A stretch of 30,940 bases of DNA from Methanocorpusculaceae archaeon UBA456 (lineage in GTDB: Archaea; Halobacteriota; Methanomicrobia; Methanomicrobiales; Methanocorpusculaceae), in the NCBI GenBank assembly GCA_002496395.1, contig DAJQ01000019.1, positions 104,506 through 135,445 on the forward strand, given 5' to 3'. Every line of letters begins with the position of its first letter. The first letter of the stretch is position 1. The translations under genes and the position numbers were made by a program. A model generated the notes under the pieces. That model was not told the DNA's origin and ran no database searches. It was given only the letters and a program-made list of their open reading frames with translations. Below are positions 1-7,940 of this stretch, one piece after another.

Positions 1-64
1 GTAGCCTGGACTATCCTATTGCGTTCGGGACGCAGTGACCTGAGTTCGAATCTCAGCGACCCCA
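1..64 (+). tRNA. tRNA-Pro (CGG), 5' end cut by window edge
   Basis: The T arm is complete: stem CTGAG/CTCAG at 40-44 and 52-56, with loop TTCGAAT. The 3' acceptor strand CGACCCC (57-63) and discriminator A64 follow. The anticodon arm around 19-35 has the loop TTCGGGA, which gives anticodon CGG followed by G37, as expected for tRNA-Pro. The 5' acceptor strand and the start of the D arm lie before the window. CCA is not encoded after A64. The gene sits about 30 bp before rpoK on the same strand, so both may share a primary transcript. Confidence 0.9.
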
Positions 65-95
65 TTTCTGTTCAAAAATTTTACGGATGATTATC

Positions 96-290
96 ATGAT
101 ATCCTACACTCGATATGAGCGAGCCAGGATCATAGGAGCACGGGCTCTCCAGATATCAATGGGAGCCCCGGTTCTTGTGAGAACCGGACGCATTGATCCC
201 CTGGAGATTGCACTTGAGGAGTTTGAGCAGGGACTTATTCCCATCACCGTCAAGCGCCATTTCGGAGAGAGGGAAGTCGTGGTGACATGA
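96..290 (+). CDS. rpoK: DNA-directed RNA polymerase subunit K (Rpo6/RpoK)
   Basis: This is the small archaeal RNA polymerase subunit related to eukaryotic RPB6 and bacterial omega, which helps assemble the enzyme. The N-terminal stretch TRYERARIIGARALQ and the later IDPLEIALEEFEQGLIPI are hallmarks of the family, and the length (64-67 aa) is normal. Two in-frame ATGs are possible, 87 and 96. I chose 96 because GGATGAT just before it is a weak Shine-Dalgarno, while nothing precedes 87. The stop overlaps the enolase start in an ATGA, so the two genes are probably translationally coupled. The order rpoK-eno-rps2 is a classic euryarchaeal arrangement. Confidence 0.95.
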   Translation: MISYTRYERARIIGARALQISMGAPVLVRTGRIDPLEIALEEFEQGLIPITVKRHFGEREVVVT

Positions 291-1477
291 CGACAATAGA
301 AGCAGTCACACTCAGGAGCATCCTCGACAGCCGGGGAAACCCAACAATTGAGGCTGATATCTGGGTGGAAGGGGGATTTGGTCGTGCAGCTGCTCCAAGC
401 GGTGCGAGCACCGGAACCCATGAGGCTGTTGTACGGCCGCCTGATGAGGCGATCCCTTTCGCATACACTACCGTCATCCCCGAGCTGATCGGCCTTGACT
501 CTCATGACCAGCGGAGCTTTGATCGTATTCTCCACGAATGTGATGGAACAGGCAACTTTGGTTCAGTTGGAGCAAATATCGCTGTTGCACTCTCCCTTGC
601 AAATGCAAAGGCAGCTGCATCGGCATATAGCATGGAACTCTTCACGTATCTTGGAGGAGTCTTTGCCGAAGAGGCACCACTCCCGCTTGGCAATGTCATC
701 GGTGGAGGGGCGCACGCACCGGGTGCAACAGAGATTCAGGAGTTTCTGGTCATTCCGACCGGGGCATCTTCCACAAGAGAAGCCGTCTTCACCAATGCTC
801 TCGTCCATAAGGAGATCAAGAAACTCCTGAATGCACAGGGCATTACCTGCGGGAAAGGCGACGAAGGGGCCTGGGCACCGCAGATCAGCGACACAGAAGC
901 CCTTGACCTGATAGGGTCAGCGATCGACTGCGTCTGCGATGAGACCGGCGTCACCGTCTCCATCGGCCTTGATGTTGCGGCAAGCGAACTCTGGGACGGG
1001 GAGCGGTATGTCTATCGTGAACGGAACCGGACAACTGAGGACCAGATTGCCTATATCGCCGATCTCGTCGATGAATACGGCCTCATCTATGTCGAAGATC
1101 CACTCCACGAGGAAGATTTTGAAGGATTCTCCAACCTCACAGACCAGATCAATGACAACTGCCTCATCTGCGGTGACGACCTCTTCGTCACAAACCCCGA
1201 GCGGATCCAGACAGGTATCGAATGTGCATCTGCCAGTGCTGTTTTAATCAAACCAAACCAGATTGGAACACTCACCGATACCTTCGAGGCGGTCCGCCTT
1301 GCAGAGCGGTTTGGCCTGGAGACGGTGATGAGTCATCGGTCAGGAGAGACAACAGATGAGACCATCGCCCACCTCGCTGTTGCATTCGGGTGCATCTACC
1401 TGAAATGCGGCATCGTCGGAGGCGAACGAATAGCGAAACTAAATGAATTAATACGTATTTCGGAGAATTTTGCATGA
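287..1477 (+). CDS. eno: Enolase (phosphopyruvate hydratase)
   Basis: Enolase interconverts 2-phosphoglycerate and phosphoenolpyruvate; in methanogens it serves mainly gluconeogenesis. The active-site features are visible: mobile loop SGASTG near residues 38-43, H143 in GGGAHA, Q151-E152, DEG at 192-194, metal ligands D229 (GLDVAASEL), E270 (VEDPLHEEDF) and D297 (CGDD), catalytic K322 (IKPNQIGT), the SHRSGETTD segment at 349-357, and K373. At 396 aa it is somewhat shorter than the usual 415-430. The His-containing loop is GNVIGGGAHAPGATE rather than the common NIINGGxHADN type. It overlaps rpoK upstream and rps2 downstream by 4 bp each. Confidence 0.97.
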   Translation: MTTIEAVTLRSILDSRGNPTIEADIWVEGGFGRAAAPSGASTGTHEAVVRPPDEAIPFAYTTVIPELIGLDSHDQRSFDRILHECDGTGNFGSVGANIAVALSLANAKAAASAYSMELFTYLGGVFAEEAPLPLGNVIGGGAHAPGATEIQEFLVIPTGASSTREAVFTNALVHKEIKKLLNAQGITCGKGDEGAWAPQISDTEALDLIGSAIDCVCDETGVTVSIGLDVAASELWDGERYVYRERNRTTEDQIAYIADLVDEYGLIYVEDPLHEEDFEGFSNLTDQINDNCLICGDDLFVTNPERIQTGIECASASAVLIKPNQIGTLTDTFEAVRLAERFGLETVMSHRSGETTDETIAHLAVAFGCIYLKCGIVGGERIAKLNELIRISENFA

Positions 1478-2097
1478 GCGAGAATGAACTTGATATCGAA
1501 CTGAACGAACCTCTTGTACCGGTTGAGGAGTACCTTGCAGCAGGCGTTCACATTGGGACACAACAGAAGAGCAATGAGATGATGAACTTCATCTACCGGG
1601 TTCGTGGAGACGGACTCTACATCATTGACATCAGAAAGACTGATGAGCGGATCAAACAGGCTGCACAATTCCTCTCCAGGTTTGAAGCACCAAAGATCCT
1701 GGTTGTCACCTCACGACAGTATGGCCAGTATCCTGCACGCAAATTCGCTGAGGTAATCGGCGGAATGGCCCAAACCGGACGATTCATTCCGGGCATGCTG
1801 ACCAATCCGGCCTTAAACAAGACCACGCTGAACAAATATATCGAACCCGATGTCGTTGTTGTCACTGACCCGATCGGTGATGCCCAGGTGGTTCGTGAAG
1901 CAGTTCAGAGCGGTATTCCGACAATTGCCCTCTGCGATACAAACAACAGCCTGCGGAATATCGATCTCGTTATTCCAACAAACAATAAAGGCAGAAAAGC
2001 CCTCTCGATGATCTACTATCTCCTCGCAAAGGAGATGCTCAGAATTCGCGGTGTCACAACATCGCTCACCCCGGAAGACTTTGAGACCGATATTTAA
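1474..2097 (+). CDS. rps2: 30S ribosomal protein uS2
   Basis: Small-subunit ribosomal protein S2 of the archaeal type, 207 aa, which binds the 16S head-body junction. Recognisable segments are EYLAAGVHIGTQQKS near the N-terminus, YIIDIRKTDERI, the PGMLTNP region, and VVVTDPIGDAQVVREAVQSGIPTIA with DTNNSLRNIDLVIPTNNKGRKA. The start ATG is in an ATGA overlap with the end of eno. Its stop codon lies inside a TATA-like ATTTAAATA (2092-2100), which probably serves as a promoter for the downstream MEMO1-isoprenoid genes. Confidence 0.97.
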   Translation: MSENELDIELNEPLVPVEEYLAAGVHIGTQQKSNEMMNFIYRVRGDGLYIIDIRKTDERIKQAAQFLSRFEAPKILVVTSRQYGQYPARKFAEVIGGMAQTGRFIPGMLTNPALNKTTLNKYIEPDVVVVTDPIGDAQVVREAVQSGIPTIALCDTNNSLRNIDLVIPTNNKGRKALSMIYYLLAKEMLRIRGVTTSLTPEDFETDI

Positions 2098-2100
2098 ATA
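2092..2100 (+). promoter_or_regulatory. TATA box over the rps2 stop codon
   Basis: ATTTAAATA is a good archaeal TATA box, the same core as the one upstream of the radical SAM gene at 26355. A start about 25-28 nt downstream would fall near 2120-2126, just before the Shine-Dalgarno and ATG of the MEMO1 gene. It would give the isoprenoid half of the cluster its own transcript. Confidence 0.5.
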
Positions 2101-2137
2101 GTCTGAAGAACAACTGCCAGATGAGGTGGGGAGACCT

Positions 2138-2926
2138 ATGGAGATCCGTAACTGTAGAATGGCAGGGATGTTTTATCCGAAAGAGCCAGGGCACCTTGAA
2201 CAGGTGCTCGGGATGTTCTTTAAGATAAAAACAGACCGGCTTCACCCCCTTGGCATCGTTGTACCTCATGCCGGGTATCCATACTCAGGTGCTGTGGCAG
2301 CCCGGGGATATGGATGCATCGATCCTGGTTTTTCCGGTACCTTCATTGTTATCGGACCAAGTCATCGCGGGTACCATACCTGTGTCTCAACACTCCCCTG
2401 GGAGACACCACTTGGGATCATCCAGAATGATGAGAGGCTGTCTCTTGCACTTGAAATACCAATTGATGAGGATGCTCAGCAGGAAGATGAAAACTCGCTC
2501 GAGACACAGATGCCATTCATCAAATACCGGTTTCCGCGTGCCAGAATCACCCCAATCCTGATGGGCGATCAGTCTCCGGAAGAGGCAGAAAAATTATCCG
2601 GCCGGATACTCTCGGCACTTCAGACGACGAAGAAAGAAGCAATCATCGTCGCATCGAGTGATTTTTCACATTATATCCCCAAAAGCAAGGCTGAGAAGCT
2701 CGATTCGGAGGCAATCGAAGCGATCATCTCACTCGACAGCGATGAACTCTACAGGCGTATCACAAACCTCGGCATATCGGCATGCGGCTATGGCCCTATT
2801 GCCACGATGATCCGTGCCACGTCCGATCTCGGTGCCGAGAAAGGCATTCTCCTCTCATATATGACAAGCGGCGATGTGACCGGAGATCCTGAAGTCGTTG
2901 GTTACGCAGCCATTGCGGTGGTATAG
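2138..2926 (+). CDS. MEMO1 family protein (AmmeMemoRadiSam system protein B homologue)
   Basis: MEMO1-fold protein of 262 aa, related to extradiol dioxygenases and found beside mevalonate genes in many archaea. Family motifs are VPHAGYPYSG (42-51), GPSHRG (73-78) and SSDFSHY, which supply the conserved His and Asp residues of the metal-site-like pocket. The exact function in archaea is not established. I chose ATG 2138 because GGTGGGGA (2126-2133) is a good Shine-Dalgarno for it; the in-frame GTG at 2126 lies inside that signal. The 3' end runs right up to the mevalonate kinase start, which suggests coupling. Its place before mvk hints at a role in or regulation of isoprenoid metabolism, but that is inference. 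Confidence 0.88.
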   Translation: MEIRNCRMAGMFYPKEPGHLEQVLGMFFKIKTDRLHPLGIVVPHAGYPYSGAVAARGYGCIDPGFSGTFIVIGPSHRGYHTCVSTLPWETPLGIIQNDERLSLALEIPIDEDAQQEDENSLETQMPFIKYRFPRARITPILMGDQSPEEAEKLSGRILSALQTTKKEAIIVASSDFSHYIPKSKAEKLDSEAIEAIISLDSDELYRRITNLGISACGYGPIATMIRATSDLGAEKGILLSYMTSGDVTGDPEVVGYAAIAVV

Positions 2927-2927
2927 G

Positions 2928-3797
2928 TTGGCAACATGGAGCGCACCAGGTAAAGTCTTCCTCTTTGGTGAACACGCGGTCGTCTATGGGAAACCGGGGA
3001 TCGCAATAGCGATCAAACCCCGGGTCATGGTCACGGTCAGGAAGGCGAAACGACAGAAGAAACCAAACTCTACCTATATAGCTGAATGTTTCCGGCAGAT
3101 GGGTGTTTCGGGTTCTGTTTATGTCAGATCCCAGCTCCCAAGCTCGTCAGGGCTTGGCTCATCTGCCGCTGTGACGGTTGCCACCCTTTTTGCTATCAAC
3201 GATGAGTTTGATATCGGAAAAAGTCCTGACGAGCTTGCCCTGATCGCCCACAGCGTGGAAAGGAATGTTCAGAATGGACGGGCAAGCGCAACAGACACCT
3301 ACGTCTCGACCGTCGGCGGTATGGTGCTCATCACCGGCAACACAAAACGGAGGCTCCCACCGCCGCAGATCCAGCTCGTTATCGGAAACAGCCTCACACA
3401 CCACAGTACATCGGGGATGGTGGCACGGGTTGCAGATCTGAAGAGGACCCGGCCGCAGATTGCGGATCCAATTATCGATGCAATTGCAGCTGTAACAAAG
3501 TGTTCGATGCACCATTTCAATAACCCGCGTGAGCTTGGAAACCTGATGAATATGAATCATGCACTGCTTGAGGCGCTCGGAGTCGGCCATCCTCAACTCT
3601 CCCGTCTCGTCCTTGCTGCACGGGCAGCAGGCGCACTCGGTGCAAAACTGACCGGTGCTGGCGGCGGGGGATGCATGTTCGCACTCTGTTCAAAGAGTGC
3701 AAAGACCCGGGTCGCTGGTGCTATTGAGGCATGCGATGCCCGTGCAATCATTACCGGCATCGATACCCAGGGTGTACGGAAAGAGAAAGATGAATAA
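2928..3797 (+). CDS. mvk: Mevalonate kinase
   Basis: GHMP-family kinase that phosphorylates mevalonate to mevalonate 5-phosphate, the first kinase of the archaeal lipid precursor pathway. The N-terminus reads ATWSAPGKVFLFGEHAVVYG (substrate and Mg site). The ATP-binding GHMP motif PSSSGLGSSAA is at about 71-81, and the C-terminal KLTGAGGGGCMFAL glycine loop is present. Length is 289 aa, within the family range. The start is most likely TTG 2928: it gives the canonical N-terminus and has GGTGG at 2917-2921. The frame is open upstream, but that would overlap MEMO1. It overlaps the next gene by 8 bp. Confidence 0.94.
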   Translation: MATWSAPGKVFLFGEHAVVYGKPGIAIAIKPRVMVTVRKAKRQKKPNSTYIAECFRQMGVSGSVYVRSQLPSSSGLGSSAAVTVATLFAINDEFDIGKSPDELALIAHSVERNVQNGRASATDTYVSTVGGMVLITGNTKRRLPPPQIQLVIGNSLTHHSTSGMVARVADLKRTRPQIADPIIDAIAAVTKCSMHHFNNPRELGNLMNMNHALLEALGVGHPQLSRLVLAARAAGALGAKLTGAGGGGCMFALCSKSAKTRVAGAIEACDARAIITGIDTQGVRKEKDE

Positions 3798-4551
3798 TAT
3801 GCTTGTACTCAAACTCGGCGGATCTGTGATCACCGAGAAGCAGAGTGCCGGTGTGATAGACCATACCCGGCTCACCACAATAGCGAAGACGATCGCCTCT
3901 CATCACGATCATCCGCTCATCCTCATTCATGGTGCAGGCTCATGCGGCCATCCCGAAGCAGAAGAATATGGAATTCAACGTGGTGTCGGGGAGACAAATG
4001 CTGTTGGTATCGGAAAGACCCACCGTGCAGTGGCAGGCCTGAATGCCGCTGTTGTATCAGTTATGCAGGAAGCCGGGCTTGATGCAATCGGGATCCACCC
4101 GCTCTCCGGATCATTAGCCGAGAACGGCAGGCTCATCTCTTTTGAAACAGGGCATCTGTCACACATGGCCAGGCTTGGTATCATTCCGGTGCTGCATGGT
4201 GACGTGGTGATGGATCTGGCAAAAGGAGCATGCATCGTCTCAGGCGACCAGCTTGTGCTCAGGATAGCAGAAGGTGTTGGCCCATGCCGTGTCGGTCTTG
4301 CAACGGATGTTCCCGGCGTCCTCTCGGGCGGGAGTGTTGTCAGGACGATCAGCCGTGGTACATTGAATGGAATTGACCTTGGGAATTCACAAAAGACTGA
4401 TGTCACCGGCGGGATGCGGGGGAAGGTTGAGGAACTCCTCACCCTCGCAGATGCGGGGATCACCTCTTCAATATTTCATATTGACCGGCTCGGAGCATTT
4501 CTTGCAGGAGAAGAGCATGGAGGAACTACCATCATGGGGGCAGATGAATGA
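3790..4551 (+). CDS. Isopentenyl phosphate kinase
   Basis: Amino-acid-kinase-fold enzyme converting isopentenyl phosphate plus ATP to isopentenyl diphosphate, the last step of the modified archaeal mevalonate pathway. The N-terminal LKLGGSVITEK is the phosphate loop with an invariant Lys. HGAGSCGHPEA contains H54, the histidine that marks isopentenyl phosphate kinases among relatives, and GDVVMD and TDVPGV segments follow. Start ATG 3790 gives 253 aa and overlaps the mvk stop. ATG 3799, giving MLVLKLGG, is an equally plausible start. The 3' end overlaps the IPP isomerase in ATGA. Finding it between mvk and fni supports the assignment strongly. Confidence 0.93.
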   Translation: MNNMLVLKLGGSVITEKQSAGVIDHTRLTTIAKTIASHHDHPLILIHGAGSCGHPEAEEYGIQRGVGETNAVGIGKTHRAVAGLNAAVVSVMQEAGLDAIGIHPLSGSLAENGRLISFETGHLSHMARLGIIPVLHGDVVMDLAKGACIVSGDQLVLRIAEGVGPCRVGLATDVPGVLSGGSVVRTISRGTLNGIDLGNSQKTDVTGGMRGKVEELLTLADAGITSSIFHIDRLGAFLAGEEHGGTTIMGADE

Positions 4552-5609
4552 CCCGTCCTGAAAAGACCACATCCAGAAAACTCGATCACCTCAGGATCTG
4601 TAGCGAAGAAGATATCGAGGCAGGAGCAAGTGGATTTTCGGATATACGGATTGTCCATGCCGCCCTTCCTGAATGTGATATGGACGGAATCGATCTCTCG
4701 TGCCAGTTCCTTGGACATTCTCTCCAGACACCCCTCTTCATTGCTGCAATGACAGGTGGTCATCCCGGCACAACAGAGGTAAACCGCTGCCTGGCACGGG
4801 CAGCAGAACGGTATGGGTGTGCCATCGGGGTCGGTTCCCAGCGTGCGGCACTTGAACGGCCGGATCTTGCCGGTTCATTTGCGGTTGTTCGTGAAGAGGC
4901 GCCAACAGCATTCATCGTAGCCAATATCGGGGCAGTTCAACTGCGTGAATATGGAACCGGCTGGGCAGAGAAGGCCATCTCCATGATCGATGCCGATGCC
5001 ATTGCAATCCACCTGAATTTTCTGCAGGAGGCGATCCAGCCGGAAGGCGATCGCGATGCAACCGGTTGCCTCGGTGCGATCGAAGAACTCTGTTCCGATG
5101 CATCAGTCCCGGTGATCGTCAAAGAGACGGGATCGGGCATCTCACGTGAGACCGCCCGCCTCCTCTGGAATGCTCGCGTGAAGGCGATCGATATCGGCGG
5201 CCACGGGGGAACCTCCTGGGCAAAAATAGAGGGAATACGGGAAAGAGAGAAGAACGATCCAGAACTCACCCGTCTCGGTGATGACTTCATTGATTGGGGT
5301 ATACCAACGGTGGTAAGCCTGATCGAAGTCAGAGAGACCGGAGGGCCGGTTATTGCAACCGGAGGCGTCAGAAGTGGCGTTGATATTGCAAAGGCCCTCG
5401 CACTCGGAGCAGATATGGCAGGAATGGCACTCCCGCTCCTCGCACCCGCGATGGAGAGTGATTGTGCACTCGCAGGTGCCATCGACCATATCCACAGACA
5501 ACTGAAAGCAGCGATGTTCCTCTCAGGGGCCCGGACAGTGCGCGAAATGCGGAGAGTCCGGACTTATATCACCGGAGAGACTCGCACAATGATACAAAAA
5601 TACGATTAG
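4548..5609 (+). CDS. fni: Type 2 isopentenyl-diphosphate delta-isomerase
   Basis: FMN- and NAD(P)H-dependent IDI-2 that isomerises isopentenyl diphosphate to dimethylallyl diphosphate. It is a TIM-barrel protein of 353 aa. Signature elements are the N-terminal RKLDHL (10-15), IAAMTGG (65-71, FMN/phosphate region), GVGSQRAAL (94-102), HLNFLQE (155-161, with the Gln and Glu that bind substrate and Mg), KETGSGIS, IDIGGHGGTSWAKIE, and the C-terminal ATGGVRSGVDIAKALALGADMAGMALPLL phosphate-binding half. The start lies in an ATGA overlap with the kinase gene, so the pair is probably coupled. The downstream RNase J gene starts 11 nt after the stop. Confidence 0.96.
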   Translation: MTRPEKTTSRKLDHLRICSEEDIEAGASGFSDIRIVHAALPECDMDGIDLSCQFLGHSLQTPLFIAAMTGGHPGTTEVNRCLARAAERYGCAIGVGSQRAALERPDLAGSFAVVREEAPTAFIVANIGAVQLREYGTGWAEKAISMIDADAIAIHLNFLQEAIQPEGDRDATGCLGAIEELCSDASVPVIVKETGSGISRETARLLWNARVKAIDIGGHGGTSWAKIEGIREREKNDPELTRLGDDFIDWGIPTVVSLIEVRETGGPVIATGGVRSGVDIAKALALGADMAGMALPLLAPAMESDCALAGAIDHIHRQLKAAMFLSGARTVREMRRVRTYITGETRTMIQKYD

Positions 5610-5620
5610 AGGTACAATTT

Positions 5621-6961
5621 ATGGAAATAGAAGTAATTACCGTCGGCGGATACGAAGAAGTCGGTCGGAATATGACCGCAGTTCGTTGCGGTAAGGATAT
5701 TGTCATCTTTGATATGGGTCTGCGCCTCGACCGGATCATGATCCACGAGGATGCCGAGGTCGAGAATATGCATTCTCTTGACCTGATCCAGATGAAAGCA
5801 ATCCCTGATGATACCGTGATGAACGGGATCGAAGGAACAGTCAGGGCGATCGTCTGCACACACGGGCATCTTGACCATATCGGTGCACTTCCAAAGCTTG
5901 CTCACCGATACAATGCCCCGATCATCTCAACACCCTATACCACCGAGCTGATACGGCAACAGATTGCGGGAGAGCAGAAGTTTGGTGTGAACAACAAACT
6001 CTTTGCCCTGAAGGCAGGTGGGAAATACACCATATCACAGAACCTGACGCTCGAGTTTGTCAGAACCCAGCATTCAATTATCGATGCCGTCATGGCAGTG
6101 CTTCACACCCCTCACGGTGCGGTGATTTATGCAAACGACTTCAAGTTGGACCGGACACCGGTGCTTGGAGACCCACCGGACTTCGCCCGTCTTACCCAGA
6201 TCGGAAAGGAGGGAGTACTCTGCCTTATCACTGAGTGCGTCAACATCGATTCAAAAGGCAGAGCCCAAAGCGAACGGATAGCCCGAGATCTCTGCCGGGA
6301 TGTAATCACCAGTTTTGAGGATGACAAAAACGCGATCCTGGTGACAACCTTCTCCTCCCATGTTGCCCGGCTGAAGACACTCACCGAATGTGCTCACGAG
6401 ATCGGAAGAAAACCTGTTCTTCTGGGCCGTTCGATGGAGCGGTACTCAACGACTGCCGAACAGATGAAACTGGTTGCATTCCCACGATCCACCTCCGTCT
6501 TTGGAAACAGGAGGACGGTTGACCGCATATTCAGGAGAATGATGAAGGAAGGGAAGGAGAAGTTCCTGCCGATCATCACCGGCCATCAGGGCGAGCCGGG
6601 ATCGGTTCTGACCAGGATTGGTGCAGGAGACACGCCCTACCGTCTGGAGAAGGGAGACAAAGTCCTCTTCTCAGCAAAAGTGATACCAAACCCGATGAAC
6701 TACGGGCAGCGGTACCTCACCGAGACACGGCTCAGGATGACCGGGGCACGGATCTTTGACGAGCTCCATGTCACCGGACATGCATACCGGGAAGATCATT
6801 ATGATTTCGTTCATATGCTCAACCCCCAGCATATCATCCCGGCACATGGCGATCTCAAAATGACTGCCGCATATGCGGAGTTTGCATCAGAACTCGGGTA
6901 CACGCTCCAGAAGGACGTCCACCTGATGATGAATGGCCAGCGGCTTCTGGTCCACAAATAA
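5621..6961 (+). CDS. Ribonuclease J (archaeal, beta-CASP metallo-beta-lactamase)
   Basis: Archaeal RNase J, a 5'-to-3' exoribonuclease with metallo-beta-lactamase and beta-CASP domains, 446 aa. The zinc motif HGHLDH is at 81-86. Later metal-ligand segments are TQHSIID, YANDFKLD and the C-terminal VTGHAYREDHYDFVHMLNPQHIIPAHGD. The beta-CASP segment includes LVTTFSSHVARL and GRSMERY. ATG 5621 is preceded by GAGGT (5609-5613). The frame is open upstream into fni, but the family N-terminus EIEVITVGGYEEVGRNMTAV starts here. Its position inside an isoprenoid operon is common in euryarchaea and does not imply a lipid role. Confidence 0.95.
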   Translation: MEIEVITVGGYEEVGRNMTAVRCGKDIVIFDMGLRLDRIMIHEDAEVENMHSLDLIQMKAIPDDTVMNGIEGTVRAIVCTHGHLDHIGALPKLAHRYNAPIISTPYTTELIRQQIAGEQKFGVNNKLFALKAGGKYTISQNLTLEFVRTQHSIIDAVMAVLHTPHGAVIYANDFKLDRTPVLGDPPDFARLTQIGKEGVLCLITECVNIDSKGRAQSERIARDLCRDVITSFEDDKNAILVTTFSSHVARLKTLTECAHEIGRKPVLLGRSMERYSTTAEQMKLVAFPRSTSVFGNRRTVDRIFRRMMKEGKEKFLPIITGHQGEPGSVLTRIGAGDTPYRLEKGDKVLFSAKVIPNPMNYGQRYLTETRLRMTGARIFDELHVTGHAYREDHYDFVHMLNPQHIIPAHGDLKMTAAYAEFASELGYTLQKDVHLMMNGQRLLVHK

Positions 6962-6976
6962 TCCGAGGAGAAAAGA

Positions 6977-7939
6977 ATGGATCTACAAGAATACCTTAAA
7001 TCAGTTGAGAGTCTCGTAGACAAGTCCTTATTCAGGTACTTCGGGGATGCACCCGGAAAACTGGATAAGGCAAGCGCCCATCTCCTTCTTGCAGGGGGAA
7101 AACGGCTCAGGCCTGCAATGGTGATGCTCGCAGCCGAAGCGGTTCAGAAGCGATCATCTGATCGGATCTTCCCTGCTGCACTCGCACTTGAACTGACCCA
7201 TACCTTCACTCTCGTCCATGATGATATCATGGACAATGACTCATTCCGCCGGGGTGTTCCAACGGTGCATACCGTATGGGATGAAGCAACAGCGATTCTT
7301 GCAGGTGATGTCCTGTATGCACGGGCATTTGAACTGATCTGTAAGGCGGAGGCAGAACCGGCTGCCAAGGTGCGTGCGATATCGATGCTTGCCAAAGCAT
7401 GTGAAGAGATCTGTAGCGGCCAGTCCGATGATATGGTATTTGAGACACAGGATGAGGTCACACGTGGCGAGTACCTGGATATGGTCAGGAAGAAGACCGG
7501 AGCCCTGTATGCGGCGGCTGCCGGTGTCGGTGCAGTCCTTGGCGGCGGCACGCCACAGCAGGTCGAGGCGCTGCACAATCTCGGTATGACGACCGGGATC
7601 GCATTCCAGATCCAGGACGATCTGATCGATCTCCTCACGCCAAAGGATGCAAGCGGAAAGGACAGGGCATCTGATCTCAGGGCAGGGAAGAAGACCCTGA
7701 TCGCAATCGTTGCAGCAGGGAAGGGGATCGATCTCGCCCCATACAAGAGGAATCTCACTGATGATGAGATCGATCATCTCATCCGGGAGCTTGAAGCAGC
7801 AGGTGTCATCGACGAGGTCCGGCAGATCGCTCTTGATCTTGTTCGGAAAGCAAAAGCAGGATTATCAGTCCTTCACGAGTCCGAAGAGAAACAGTTGATC
7901 ATCGAGATGGTCGATTTCTTCGTGACCCGGGGGTTCTGA
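6977..7939 (+). CDS. idsA: Short-chain polyprenyl (geranylgeranyl) diphosphate synthase
   Basis: Trans-prenyltransferase joining IPP to allylic diphosphates to make the C20 precursor of archaeal ether lipids. It has GGKRLRP (40-46), the first Asp-rich motif DDIMD (82-86), KTG near 173, and the second motif DDLID (214-218) followed by GKDRASDL. F77, five residues before the first Asp-rich motif, matches the chain-length-determining Phe known from Sulfolobus GGPP synthase, so a GGPP (or mixed FPP/GGPP) product is likely. ATG 6977 has a clear Shine-Dalgarno GAGGAG (6964-6969). Length is 320 aa. Confidence 0.95.
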   Translation: MDLQEYLKSVESLVDKSLFRYFGDAPGKLDKASAHLLLAGGKRLRPAMVMLAAEAVQKRSSDRIFPAALALELTHTFTLVHDDIMDNDSFRRGVPTVHTVWDEATAILAGDVLYARAFELICKAEAEPAAKVRAISMLAKACEEICSGQSDDMVFETQDEVTRGEYLDMVRKKTGALYAAAAGVGAVLGGGTPQQVEALHNLGMTTGIAFQIQDDLIDLLTPKDASGKDRASDLRAGKKTLIAIVAAGKGIDLAPYKRNLTDDEIDHLIRELEAAGVIDEVRQIALDLVRKAKAGLSVLHESEEKQLIIEMVDFFVTRGF

Positions 7940-7940
7940 G

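Noticed and set aside
4937..5482. Long antisense open frame opposite the IPP isomerase gene
   Set aside because: It is a mirror of codon bias in a clear gene, with no signals and a low-complexity Ser/Pro-rich product. The same holds for frames opposite idsA (7144-7758) and isopentenyl phosphate kinase (3975-4463).
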